Shown piece by piece: positions 58,272-64,000 of a stretch of 64,000 bases of DNA. Made by a program: the position numbers and the translations under genes. Numbering within the stretch: position 1 is the first letter of the stretch; the number at the start of each line of letters is the position of its first letter. The notes beneath the pieces are model-generated. The model searched no databases, was not told the origin of the DNA, and saw only the letters and a program-made list of their open reading frames with translations. Source of the DNA: Mesorhizobium sp. Pch-S. Its GTDB lineage: Bacteria; Pseudomonadota; Alphaproteobacteria; Rhizobiales; Rhizobiaceae. The stretch is taken from assembly GCF_004136315.1 (NCBI RefSeq), contig NZ_CP029562.1, positions 1,550,001 through 1,614,000 on the forward strand, read 5' to 3'.

Positions 58272-58478
58272 GCACAGCGAACCGGAATGGAGCGTGTTGC
58301 CCTCGCCATCGGTGATCGAGAAGGCGTCCGGCTGCTGGGGCATGCTCAGGCGTTGCGAGAGATGCCACGCAATCTCCTGGGCCTCAGCCAGATCGGCGGC
58401 TTCCGCGATCTCGCGGCCGACGACGGCATGCGCGTCGTCGACCTCCCGGGTGCGGTAGAACTCGATCACGATTTTCAT
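58185..58478 (-). CDS. Small hypothetical protein, 97 residues, with repeat-encoded tail
   Basis: MKIVIEFYRTREVDDAHAVV and GREIAEAADLAEAQEIAWHL form a beta-alpha unit, then PQQPDAFSITDGEGNTLHSG a strand pair typical of a small alpha/beta domain. The final 29 residues (CARASPAKVRSGFAFGIALK and beyond) come from dispersed element copy D, so the ancestral protein probably ended near residue 68. The ATG overlaps the stop of the upstream 59-residue gene (ATGA) and GGAGAGAG precedes it. Function unknown. Confidence 0.72.
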   Translation of the reverse strand: MKIVIEFYRTREVDDAHAVVGREIAEAADLAEAQEIAWHLSQRLSMPQQPDAFSITDGEGNTLHSGSLCARASPAKVRSGFAFGIALKTNRALPRFR

Positions 58479-58654
58479 CGCCGATGCTCTCTCCGTTCCG
58501 GGGTTTGCTTCGAACTGTCCGGCCTTGCCTTGTCGCGCAGGGCATCGTTGCCGCCCGCAGCGGGTTTGCCGAACGGACTTTCAGGTTTGGGCAGGCGCTT
58601 GTCCTGCTTCGGCTTTCTGATCTCGCGATTGCTGCGTTGCTGTCCTTTGGCCAT
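58475..58654 (-). CDS. Small basic hydrophilic protein, 59 residues
   Basis: MAKGQQRSNREIRKPKQDKR, LPKPESPFGKPAAGGNDALR and a basic tail ending REHRR: lysine/arginine/proline-rich, without hydrophobic core, probably disordered. AGGA lies about 10 bases before ATG 58654. Its stop overlaps the start of the 97-residue gene, and its start lies within the end of the 122-residue gene upstream, so all are translationally linked. The composition suggests nucleic-acid binding or a ribosome-associated role, but that is only an inference. Confidence 0.72.
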   Translation of the reverse strand: MAKGQQRSNREIRKPKQDKRLPKPESPFGKPAAGGNDALRDKARPDSSKQTPERREHRR

Positions 58655-58949
58655 GGCTGAATGTCCTTTCGATGAGAGTGGCGCCGTCCTCAGCAGGCGC
58701 CATGCGCACCGGTTCGAGATGATCTTGCGTGGTTACCCGCTCGTAGCGCTCATCATCATTGCGGATGCGGTATTGCGGCGAGCCACCCTGCGGAGGAAGC
58801 GTGCCGGTGACGTGGTAGATGTCTTCGGTTTTCGGAAATGTACCGAAGTTGCCCTTCAGCCGGACCGCCTGCCCGACCGAGAACAGATGCGTAAGGGTTT
58901 CCCGGCGTGCCGGACGAGCCAGGCGGTGAAGACTATTTGCTACGGTCAT
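58581..58949 (-). CDS. Small hypothetical protein, 122 residues, SH3-like segment
   Basis: MTVANSLHRLARPARRETLT leads to FSVGQAVRLKGNFGTFPKTE, DIYHVTGTLPPQGGSPQYRI and RNDDERYERVTTQDHLEPVR, a five-strand pattern resembling an SH3/KOW-like barrel. The C-terminal 35 residues are Gln/Thr/Ala-rich and overlap the next gene in another frame by 74 bases. ATG 58949 lies 13 bases after AAAGGA. Not recognised as a named family. It is the main gene of the small-protein operon. Confidence 0.72.
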   Translation of the reverse strand: MTVANSLHRLARPARRETLTHLFSVGQAVRLKGNFGTFPKTEDIYHVTGTLPPQGGSPQYRIRNDDERYERVTTQDHLEPVRMAPAEDGATLIERTFSHGQRTATQQSRDQKAEAGQAPAQT

Positions 58950-59100
58950 GAGTTACTTTGGTCCTTTTCCAACGCGGCATCGAGGTCCGCGGGATTGATC
59001 TGAAACATCCGGCGCGTCGAGCTGGCTGCGGCGCATCGAAACCAGGCAGCAGGAAGTTCGAAGAGAAGTCTACGACAGTCTGTCTGCTGCGGTTGATCAT
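58933..59100 (-). CDS. Possible small protein, 55 residues (or decayed gene)
   Basis: From ATG 59100: MINRSRQTVVDFSSNFLLPG, FDAPQPARRAGCFRSIPRTS and a basic tail. The start resembles small rhizobial proteins of the pattern TVxFxxxFxLPGFDxPQPA, which normally continue differently after the PQPA. In the neighbouring frame the following bases read RRMFQINPADLDAALEKDQ, a more protein-like sequence, so a frameshift is possible. GCGGAG lies upstream. It overlaps the 122-residue gene by 17 bases. Confidence 0.38.
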   Translation of the reverse strand: MINRSRQTVVDFSSNFLLPGFDAPQPARRAGCFRSIPRTSMPRWKRTKVTHDRSK

Positions 59101-59876
59101 GGTGTTGGTCTCCGCAGGAGCACGCTGATGCGTGCCCGGGATCGGCATCATCCGAACGGGTGCGACCACTGGCACTGCCAGTACATCCGTGGTCAGCGTC
59201 AGCGCTCGTTCCGTTCAGATGAAGCGATACGTCGCGCCGGTCCGGCGCATGAACGTTCGCTATAGATAATTTGGTGGTAAATGGCGGATCTCTGACACCG
59301 CGAAGCCAGTTGGCCAAATCAACGAGGTTTACCTATGCACCGCGATTAAGTTCTAAACAAGGCACAACCGGAAAATTACTCCCATTTTTTCTTCAAAAAT
59401 AGGTGTTATTTTTTGGCTTTTTTCGTTAAAAATTTTTGCAACCAAAAATAATCAATAACATTTTGATGTTTTATTCAGCTATATAAACAATGAGATGGCT
59501 GATTTCTTTCTTGGAAAAGACCAGCAACAGTAGCTTCCCCCTTCCGGTCGACGCGCGAAACCTCGAGTGCCAGCGCATACACCCAGTGAAGATTAGCCTC
59601 GCTTTCACCAGCACAAGGGCGTAGGGTGCGACATCGGCGGCCGTTTCAAGGGCGCTGTCGATTGAGGGCGGCCACCGTGCCCTAGCCCCAACAAGGGAGG
59701 ACATCCCGTCTTCCGCCTGTATCGCGTATTCTGGCCATCCTGCAGACGACTTCCCCCCGGGGAGTGGCCGTGATTTTTCATAACGAGCATCAAAGAAAGA
59801 GGCCTGCCTAGGCCAAGCCGGCGATAGCCCACGCGGCCATCAAGCCACCGACATCCGTCCACCCCGGCAGGACGAC
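59101..59876. other. Intergenic region with an AT-rich island
   Basis: About 775 bases. The part 59330-59500 is strikingly AT-rich for this genome (runs such as CATTTTTTCTTCAAAAATAG and GTTAAAAATTTTTGCAACC). Its two flanks are GC-rich. A minus-strand frame at 59471-59704 ends inside it but has no ribosome site and a shadow-like start. The AT island may contain promoters for the minus-strand small-protein operon and the plus-strand small genes, or be a remnant of foreign DNA. Confidence 0.45.
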
Positions 59877-59978
59877 ATGCATTCAGATAGAGCAACCGAA
59901 CTCGAAGAGGCCGACGTAAGGGAAGGCATTTTCAGCATCGGAGACTTCACCGGACGCAACGCGAGGACATTTCCATGA
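59877..59978 (+). CDS. Possible 33-residue ORF, overlapping the next start
   Basis: ATG 59877, five bases after AGGA, encodes MHSDRATELEEADVREGIFS and IGDFTGRNARTFP and stops at TGA 59976-59978, overlapping the ATG of the 39-residue membrane protein (ATGA). The acidic first half and the overlap suggest a coupled leader gene. Evidence is limited to the ribosome site and overlap. Confidence 0.4.
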   Translation: MHSDRATELEEADVREGIFSIGDFTGRNARTFP

Positions 59979-60094
59979 CCAACTATTCGACGCATGCAAA
60001 AGCGATCAATCACTACAGCTACCTGCTGGGAATGCTGACATTTGCAGCATCCATCGTCGTCGTTTCCTATTTCGTACTTTATGAGCTGGTGTAG
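59975..60094 (+). CDS. 39-residue single-pass membrane protein
   Basis: ATG 59975 with GAGGA seven bases upstream. MTNYSTHAKAINHYSYLLGM followed by LTFAASIVVVSYFVLYELV: a short polar N-terminus and one TM helix to the end. The strong ribosome site and clean TM helix support a real small protein. It is followed after 59 bases by a DUF2934-like gene. Function unknown. Confidence 0.6.
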   Translation: MTNYSTHAKAINHYSYLLGMLTFAASIVVVSYFVLYELV

Positions 60095-60153
60095 GGGGTC
60101 ACAGGGGCGTCCCGGAACGAGACCGGAACGCTCCAGGGGCGGGAGAGATTGGC

Positions 60154-60474
60154 ATGACGCAGGAGCGCAACGCACGAGATGCCCGCATCGTCAAACGCGC
60201 GGCCGAAATCTGGTCCGCGGAAGGTGGGCCTATGAACCGGCATGAGGCGCAATGGCTGATGGCCATGCGGCAGGTTGACGACGAAGACCTGGGTATCCAC
60301 GTGTCGACGCCAGAATCTGCCGGAACCCTGGCCCCGGACAGCCTGAGACATCGCGATGCCCTGGAACCATTCGGCCCTGCGGCTATCGATGAGGAAACCA
60401 GCAGGTCAGCCAAAGCCGCTTCCGGGCTTCCTGCAGCCATCAGGGTCGCCAGATGGTTTTTCGCGCGACGCTGA
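60154..60474 (+). CDS. DUF2934-type small protein
   Basis: A 106-residue protein. The N-terminal 40 residues (RIVKRAAEIWSAEGGPMNRH and EAQWLMAMRQ) match DUF2934, whose pattern is I-x-x-R-A-x-x-I-W-x-x-x-G-x-P-x-G-x-x-x-x-H-W. The second half is low complexity (Ala/Ser/Pro) with a basic end RVARWFFARR. GGGAGAG lies eight bases before the ATG. The family is frequent in rhizobia, role unknown. Confidence 0.72.
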   Translation: MTQERNARDARIVKRAAEIWSAEGGPMNRHEAQWLMAMRQVDDEDLGIHVSTPESAGTLAPDSLRHRDALEPFGPAAIDEETSRSAKAASGLPAAIRVARWFFARR

Positions 60475-60520
60475 CATGGGCGTGGGCGAAGGAGCAGGCC
60501 ATGGCGATATCGTGCCTATC

Positions 60521-60886
60521 TTATCCAGGCGGACGCTTGGCGAGCTCTTCATCAGGACTATCCGGCCGCGTCTGATGCAGTGTCGGCAAGGGATTGAAAT
60601 TCTCCGGTTCGATCGCTGCCAGTTGCTCGGCGACACGATCCCGCAACGGCCGGCACTCAACGATGCACCCCTGCGCACGTGCCGCCACGATAAAGGCGTC
60701 ATAGGCAGACCGCGGTGTACACCAGCCTAGCCTGGCTTTCTCCGCCAGATGGGCGGCATTGCGGTACAGCTCGCACTCCTTGTCCGGCCATGCCATCGAA
60801 ATGGCTTTGACCACGTCGTTCAGTCTTGCAATGTTGAGTTCGTAGCCGCGGGCAGTGCGAAAAGTCAGCGGCGTGAACGCGCTCAT
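60521..60886 (-). CDS. DUF982 family protein
   Basis: A 121-residue protein with the DUF982 layout: PLTFRTARGYELNIARLNDV, VKAISMAWPDKECELYRNAA and PRSAYDAFIVAARAQGCIVE, that is, a strand pair, a helix with WP, and the AFIVAA helix. The family occurs in many paralogues in Mesorhizobium and is of unknown function. A proline-rich tail of about 40 residues follows. The start overlaps the stop of the upstream small gene (ATGA). Confidence 0.85.
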   Translation of the reverse strand: MSAFTPLTFRTARGYELNIARLNDVVKAISMAWPDKECELYRNAAHLAEKARLGWCTPRSAYDAFIVAARAQGCIVECRPLRDRVAEQLAAIEPENFNPLPTLHQTRPDSPDEELAKRPPG

Positions 60887-61140
60887 GATGGCGCTCCCGT
60901 TGCACGCAACAATTCGCCGGCTATCGATCTGCGTCCGAGATAGGCGTCGAGGCTCTCCCGGATCTCGGCTTCGTCTGTCACCCCTTGCGTGAAAAGATCC
61001 ATCGTCGCACGAGCAAGGTCGACGGCCGCGGCACTGTCGGAATGAAAGCCGCGCTCGAGGCAAACGGAATCATAGATTTCCTTGAGGAATTTCAGATCGT
61101 CAGGATACGCGATACCACCGAAATGGTGAGGGACCGCCAT
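60883..61140 (-). CDS. Small hypothetical protein coupled to the DUF982 gene
   Basis: An 85-residue soluble protein: MAVPHHFGGIAYPDDLKFLK, EIYDSVCLERGFHSDSAAAV, DLARATMDLFTQGVTDEAEI and RESLDAYLGRRS. It is helical with the pattern LKxIYDxVCxERGxxxDSxxAxxLAxxxMxLF that I associate with rhizobial partners of DUF982 proteins. It overlaps the DUF982 start by four bases, so the two proteins are made together. No function is known. Confidence 0.78.
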   Translation of the reverse strand: MAVPHHFGGIAYPDDLKFLKEIYDSVCLERGFHSDSAAAVDLARATMDLFTQGVTDEAEIRESLDAYLGRRSIAGELLRATGAPS

Positions 61141-61445
61141 GGCCTCCTCCCTTCGTGCTGGGGCGGAAGCGCATGAGTGCGCTCACAGTCGGCGATGCCC
61201 TGGTTAACTATCGCCGATGATGGAAATATGCGCCGGTTTGCAAAAGCCGTCTGTCCACAAGTGGACACAAGTGGTCACGTATGAAGACAGAACTAATCTA
61301 GCATTATCAATGACTTAGAGAATACTGTGTCGACTTGCGCGCATTTATTTTTGGCTTCTTGGTCGAGTCTCCGCCGCAGCCCTCTCGAACGAAAAGGCCC
61401 ACCCCGGCGAAGCGGCGCGGGCTTGTCGGACACGACCGACCTGCT
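61141..61445. other. Intergenic region with CACAAGTGG direct repeat
   Basis: About 300 bases between the small gene and gcd. At 61256-61275 CACAAGTGGA and CACAAGTGGT are in tandem; GTCCAC-AA-GTGGAC at 61253-61266 is a dyad overlapping them. These could be an operator of the small gene/DUF982 pair, which lies just beyond on the other strand. An AT-rich stretch (61283-61360) follows, then CGGCGAAGCGGCGCGGGC close to the gcd stop. Confidence 0.45.
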
Positions 61446-63767
61446 CTACGGCAATGTATAGGCGATGACGTAATCGCCCGGCTTGGTGCCGACCGAGCCG
61501 TGGCCGCCGGCCACCATCACCACATACTGCTTGCCGCCGGCGGTGGCGAAGGTCATCGGCGTGGCCTGGCCGCCGGCCGGCAGCCTTGCCTGCCAGAGCT
61601 GCCTGCCGGTGGTGACATCATAGGCGCGCAGATAGTCGTCCACCGCGGCGCCCAGGAACGCCACGCCGCCGCGCGTCAGCATCGGCCCGCCAATGCCGGG
61701 AACGCCAAGCTTGAACGGCAGCGGCAGCGGCGTCATGTCGGTGACCGTGCCGTTCTTGTGCTTGTAGGCGATCTTGCCCGACTTCAGGTCGACACCGGCG
61801 ACATAGCCCCAGGGCGGCGCCTGGCAGGGAATGCCGAGCGGGCCGAGGAAGGGGCCCATATAGACGCCGTAGGGAGCGCCTTCGTTGCGGTTCAGCCCCT
61901 GCTCGCTGCCCTTCTCGTTGCTGCCCTTCGGCGGGATATCGGCGCGGGGCACCAGGCGCGAGGTGAAGGCGAGATAGGTCGGCATGCCGAACATGATCTG
62001 CCGTTCGGGATCGACGGCGACGCTGCCCCAGTTGAAGACGCCGAAATTGCCGGGATAGACGATGGTGCCCTTGAGCGAAGGCGGCGTGTAGCGGCCCTCG
62101 TAGTTCAGGCGATGGAAGTTGATGCGGCACATCATCTGGTCGAACAGCGAGACGCCCCACATGTCCTTCTCCTGCAGCGGCGGCGGCGAGAAGGTCAGGT
62201 CGGAGATCGGCTGCGTCGGCGCGGAGAAATCCTCCGGGATGGCGCCGCCCGGCGCCGGAATCTCGCGCACCGGGATGATCGGCTCGCCGGTGCGGCGGTC
62301 GAGCACGTAGATGTCGCCCTGTTTGGTCGGCCCGACCAGCGCCGGTACGATGGTGCCGTCCGCCCTGGTCAGGTCGAACAGCACGGGCTGCGCCGGCACA
62401 TCCATGTCCCAGAGGTCGTGATGCACGGTCTGGCGCACCCAGCGCAGCTTACCGGTGAGGATGTCGAGCGCGACGATCGAGGACGAGAAGCGCTCGACAT
62501 TTTCGCTGCGGCCCATGCCGAGCTGGTCGGGCACCTGGTTGCCGAGCGGAATGTAGACCAGCCCCAGCCGCTCGTCGACGCTGAACACCGACCAGCTGTT
62601 CGGCGAGTTGGTGGTGTAGGTGGCGCCTTCCGCGATCGGCCTGGTGTCGTCGGGATTGCCGGAATCCCAGTTCCACAGCAGCGCGCCGGTGCGGATGTCG
62701 AAGGCACGGATGACGCCGGACTGCTCCTGCGTCGAATAGTTGTCGTTGACCGCACCACCGATGATCAGCTTGTCGTCGACGGCGACCGGCGGCGAGGTCG
62801 AATAATAGTAGCCGGCCGGATTGTATTTCATGCCGGCTTCCAGATGCAGGGCACCCTTGTCGGCAAAGCTCTCGCAGACCTTGCCGCTGGCCGCGTCGAG
62901 CGCGATCAGCCTGGCGTCGGAGGTCGGCAGATAGACACGCGCGGCACAGGGCTGGCCGGCGGCGACGCGCGTGTCGAGCCAATAGGTGACACCACGGCAG
63001 GTCTGGTGCTGGCGGTCCGGATTGAGGCCCGGTTTGGCGTCGAACTTCCACTTTTCCTTGCCGCTCTCGGCATCGAGCGCGATGGCGAGGTTGTGCGGCG
63101 TGCACAGATAAAGCGTGTCGCCGACCTTCAGCGGCGTGACCTGGTAGGTGGTCTCGCCGATATCGTCGGGCAGCTTGACGTCGCCGGTCTGATAACGCCA
63201 GGCTTCCTTCAGGCTGGCGACATTGGCTACATTGATCTGGTCAAGCGGCGAGTAGCGCTGGCCGAACTGCGTGCGGCCATATTGATGCCAGTCGCCGGGC
63301 GGCACGAGATTGCCGAGCGAGGCAACGGCGGCACCCTCCTTCGGCAGTTCGCCTGCGACATCGTGCGGATCGGTGGTCATCGAATAGCCCGCGACCACGA
63401 TGGCCGCCAGCACCGGGATGGCCAACGGCCATGGGCTGGCCAGGCTGCCGTCCGCCGTGCGCAACGGACGGCGCACCCAGGGCGTGAGCAGCCAGAGCCC
63501 GATCAGGATGATGAGGCCGCCGCGCGGTCCGAGCTGCCACCAGTCGAAGCCGACTTCCCAGATCGCCCAGGCCAATGCGGCGATCACCAGCAGCGCATAG
63601 ACCCAGAGCGCAAGCGGGCTGCGCCTGTACAGCAGCAACGCCACCACGAGGAAGACGACGCCGATGGCGAGATAGGCGGGACTGCCGTCCAGCATGACAA
63701 GCCAGATGCCGCCGACACCGAGCAGAAGACCAAGCAATGCGAGCAGGAGCGATGTGACGATGATCAT
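61446..63767 (-). CDS. gcd: Membrane-bound PQQ-dependent glucose dehydrogenase
   Basis: A 773-residue quinoprotein. Residues 1-125 contain five TM helices (LLLALLGLLLGVGGIWLVML, YALLVIAALAWAIWEVGFDW). The periplasmic eight-bladed propeller shows WHQYGRTQFGQRYSPLDQIN, QTCRGVTYWLDTRVAAGQPC, LIIGGAVNDNYSTQEQSGVI, GNQVPDQLGMGRSENVERFS, DLWDMDVPAQPVLFDL and RGGVAFLGAAVDDYLRAYDV. It oxidises glucose to gluconolactone in the periplasm with PQQ and passes electrons to ubiquinone; this drives gluconate-based phosphate solubilisation. ATG 63767 has AGGA nine bases upstream. No pqq synthesis genes are in the window. The length is close to the E. coli enzyme. Confidence 0.94.
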   Translation of the reverse strand: MIIVTSLLLALLGLLLGVGGIWLVMLDGSPAYLAIGVVFLVVALLLYRRSPLALWVYALLVIAALAWAIWEVGFDWWQLGPRGGLIILIGLWLLTPWVRRPLRTADGSLASPWPLAIPVLAAIVVAGYSMTTDPHDVAGELPKEGAAVASLGNLVPPGDWHQYGRTQFGQRYSPLDQINVANVASLKEAWRYQTGDVKLPDDIGETTYQVTPLKVGDTLYLCTPHNLAIALDAESGKEKWKFDAKPGLNPDRQHQTCRGVTYWLDTRVAAGQPCAARVYLPTSDARLIALDAASGKVCESFADKGALHLEAGMKYNPAGYYYSTSPPVAVDDKLIIGGAVNDNYSTQEQSGVIRAFDIRTGALLWNWDSGNPDDTRPIAEGATYTTNSPNSWSVFSVDERLGLVYIPLGNQVPDQLGMGRSENVERFSSSIVALDILTGKLRWVRQTVHHDLWDMDVPAQPVLFDLTRADGTIVPALVGPTKQGDIYVLDRRTGEPIIPVREIPAPGGAIPEDFSAPTQPISDLTFSPPPLQEKDMWGVSLFDQMMCRINFHRLNYEGRYTPPSLKGTIVYPGNFGVFNWGSVAVDPERQIMFGMPTYLAFTSRLVPRADIPPKGSNEKGSEQGLNRNEGAPYGVYMGPFLGPLGIPCQAPPWGYVAGVDLKSGKIAYKHKNGTVTDMTPLPLPFKLGVPGIGGPMLTRGGVAFLGAAVDDYLRAYDVTTGRQLWQARLPAGGQATPMTFATAGGKQYVVMVAGGHGSVGTKPGDYVIAYTLP

Positions 63768-64000
63768 GGCGCCGTCCTGAAATGCGGACTGTTGAACTCT
63801 TGGAACCCCGCGACCCGAAGCGAGCTTAACCCGTTCTTGCGATTGGTCAAAGGTGTGCGGTGACCGCGCCGCCATGGCCGGTCCTCATGATCCTGGACAG
63901 TTGCTGCCAGGTCCGAAGCCGCCAACCGGCATTCGGAGCTTTCACAGCGCCTGCGATGGATGGATCTGTTGCGCTGGCCCTTGAGCCGGACCTACGCTTT
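63768..64000. other. Region upstream of gcd, window edge
   Basis: The last 230 bases hold the gcd leader and no clear gene. A minus-strand frame is open from the window edge to a stop at 63847-63849 (ending RTGHGGAVTAHL) and might be the end of a gene lying beyond the window. Confidence 0.3.

Noticed and set aside
59471..59704. 77-codon minus-strand frame ending in the AT-rich island
   Set aside because: No ribosome site, the start lies in GC shadow sequence, and the end is set by random stops in AT-rich DNA; no family pattern.
61335..63863. 842-codon open frame opposite gcd
   Set aside because: Open only because of the strong codon bias of gcd on the other strand; composition is His/Arg/Asp-rich and no domain or ribosome site is seen.
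63847..63999. Minus-strand frame open to the window edge, ending RTGHGGAVTAHL
   Set aside because: Fifty codons without recognisable features; could be the end of a gene outside the window but cannot be supported from here.
1..64000. tRNA or rRNA genes, integrase and attachment sites
   Set aside because: No cloverleaf, rRNA motif, transposase or integrase was noticed in either strand, so the repeats present are not tied to an autonomous mobile element here.

Overview
The window is GC-rich (apart from a few AT-rich intergenic stretches) and reads as chromosome of a Hyphomicrobiales alphaproteobacterium, most likely Mesorhizobium or a close relative. The inference rests on the gene families (DUF982, DUF1048 with PadR, DUF2934, HWE histidine kinase, TRAP and catecholate-siderophore transport, PQQ glucose dehydrogenase) and on dispersed palindromic elements of a style I associate with Mesorhizobium. 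No rRNA, tRNA, CRISPR array, transposase or phage gene was seen.

Layout. 0-13 kb: end of a YqeY-like gene, small membrane proteins, AraC, GlxA-type and XRE regulators, two alpha/beta hydrolases, a MASE1-PAS-GGDEF diguanylate cyclase, and a polyamine pair (gamma-glutamylputrescine synthetase and oxidase) preceded by a 35-codon reading frame whose end overlaps the synthetase start. 13.4-29.7 kb: four large autotransporter genes in one direction, with an opposing GAF-LytTR regulator between the first two. The first carries nine 21-residue repeats, the second has Ig-like domains, the third is split by a -1 frameshift, and the third and fourth share a nearly identical 1,125-bp 3' end. 29.7-37.6 kb: hydrolases, an orphan MttB-family protein, a PadR-DUF1048-small membrane protein operon with a palindromic operator, a PRC-barrel protein and an HWE kinase.

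37.7-46.3 kb: a complete catecholate siderophore uptake locus. It has a CirA/FepA-like TonB receptor, a periplasmic esterase, a CeuE-like binding protein, two permeases with non-ATG starts and an ATPase. Divergent from the receptor is a protein joining a LysR-type HTH to a TrpD2 (glycosyltransferase family 3) domain, and a 15-bp tandem direct repeat lies between them. 47.7-53.8 kb: an ArsR-GST pair divergent from an organosulfur-type operon: an SsuA/DszB-fold protein without signal peptide, an SsuD-like flavin monooxygenase, and a TRAP transporter with its binding protein. An identical 15-bp motif precedes both arms.

54-64 kb: NudI, a frameshifted MFS transporter, a Crp/Fnr regulator, a structured intergenic region, an overlapping operon of very small proteins, DUF2934 and DUF982 genes, and membrane-bound PQQ glucose dehydrogenase.

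The best candidates for undescribed biology are the TRAP-linked organosulfur operon with a cytosolic SBP-fold protein, the LysR-TrpD2 fusion beside the siderophore receptor, and the operon of small proteins, one of which ends inside a dispersed repeat. All functions are inferred from motifs, gene order and recalled family knowledge; no database search was run.
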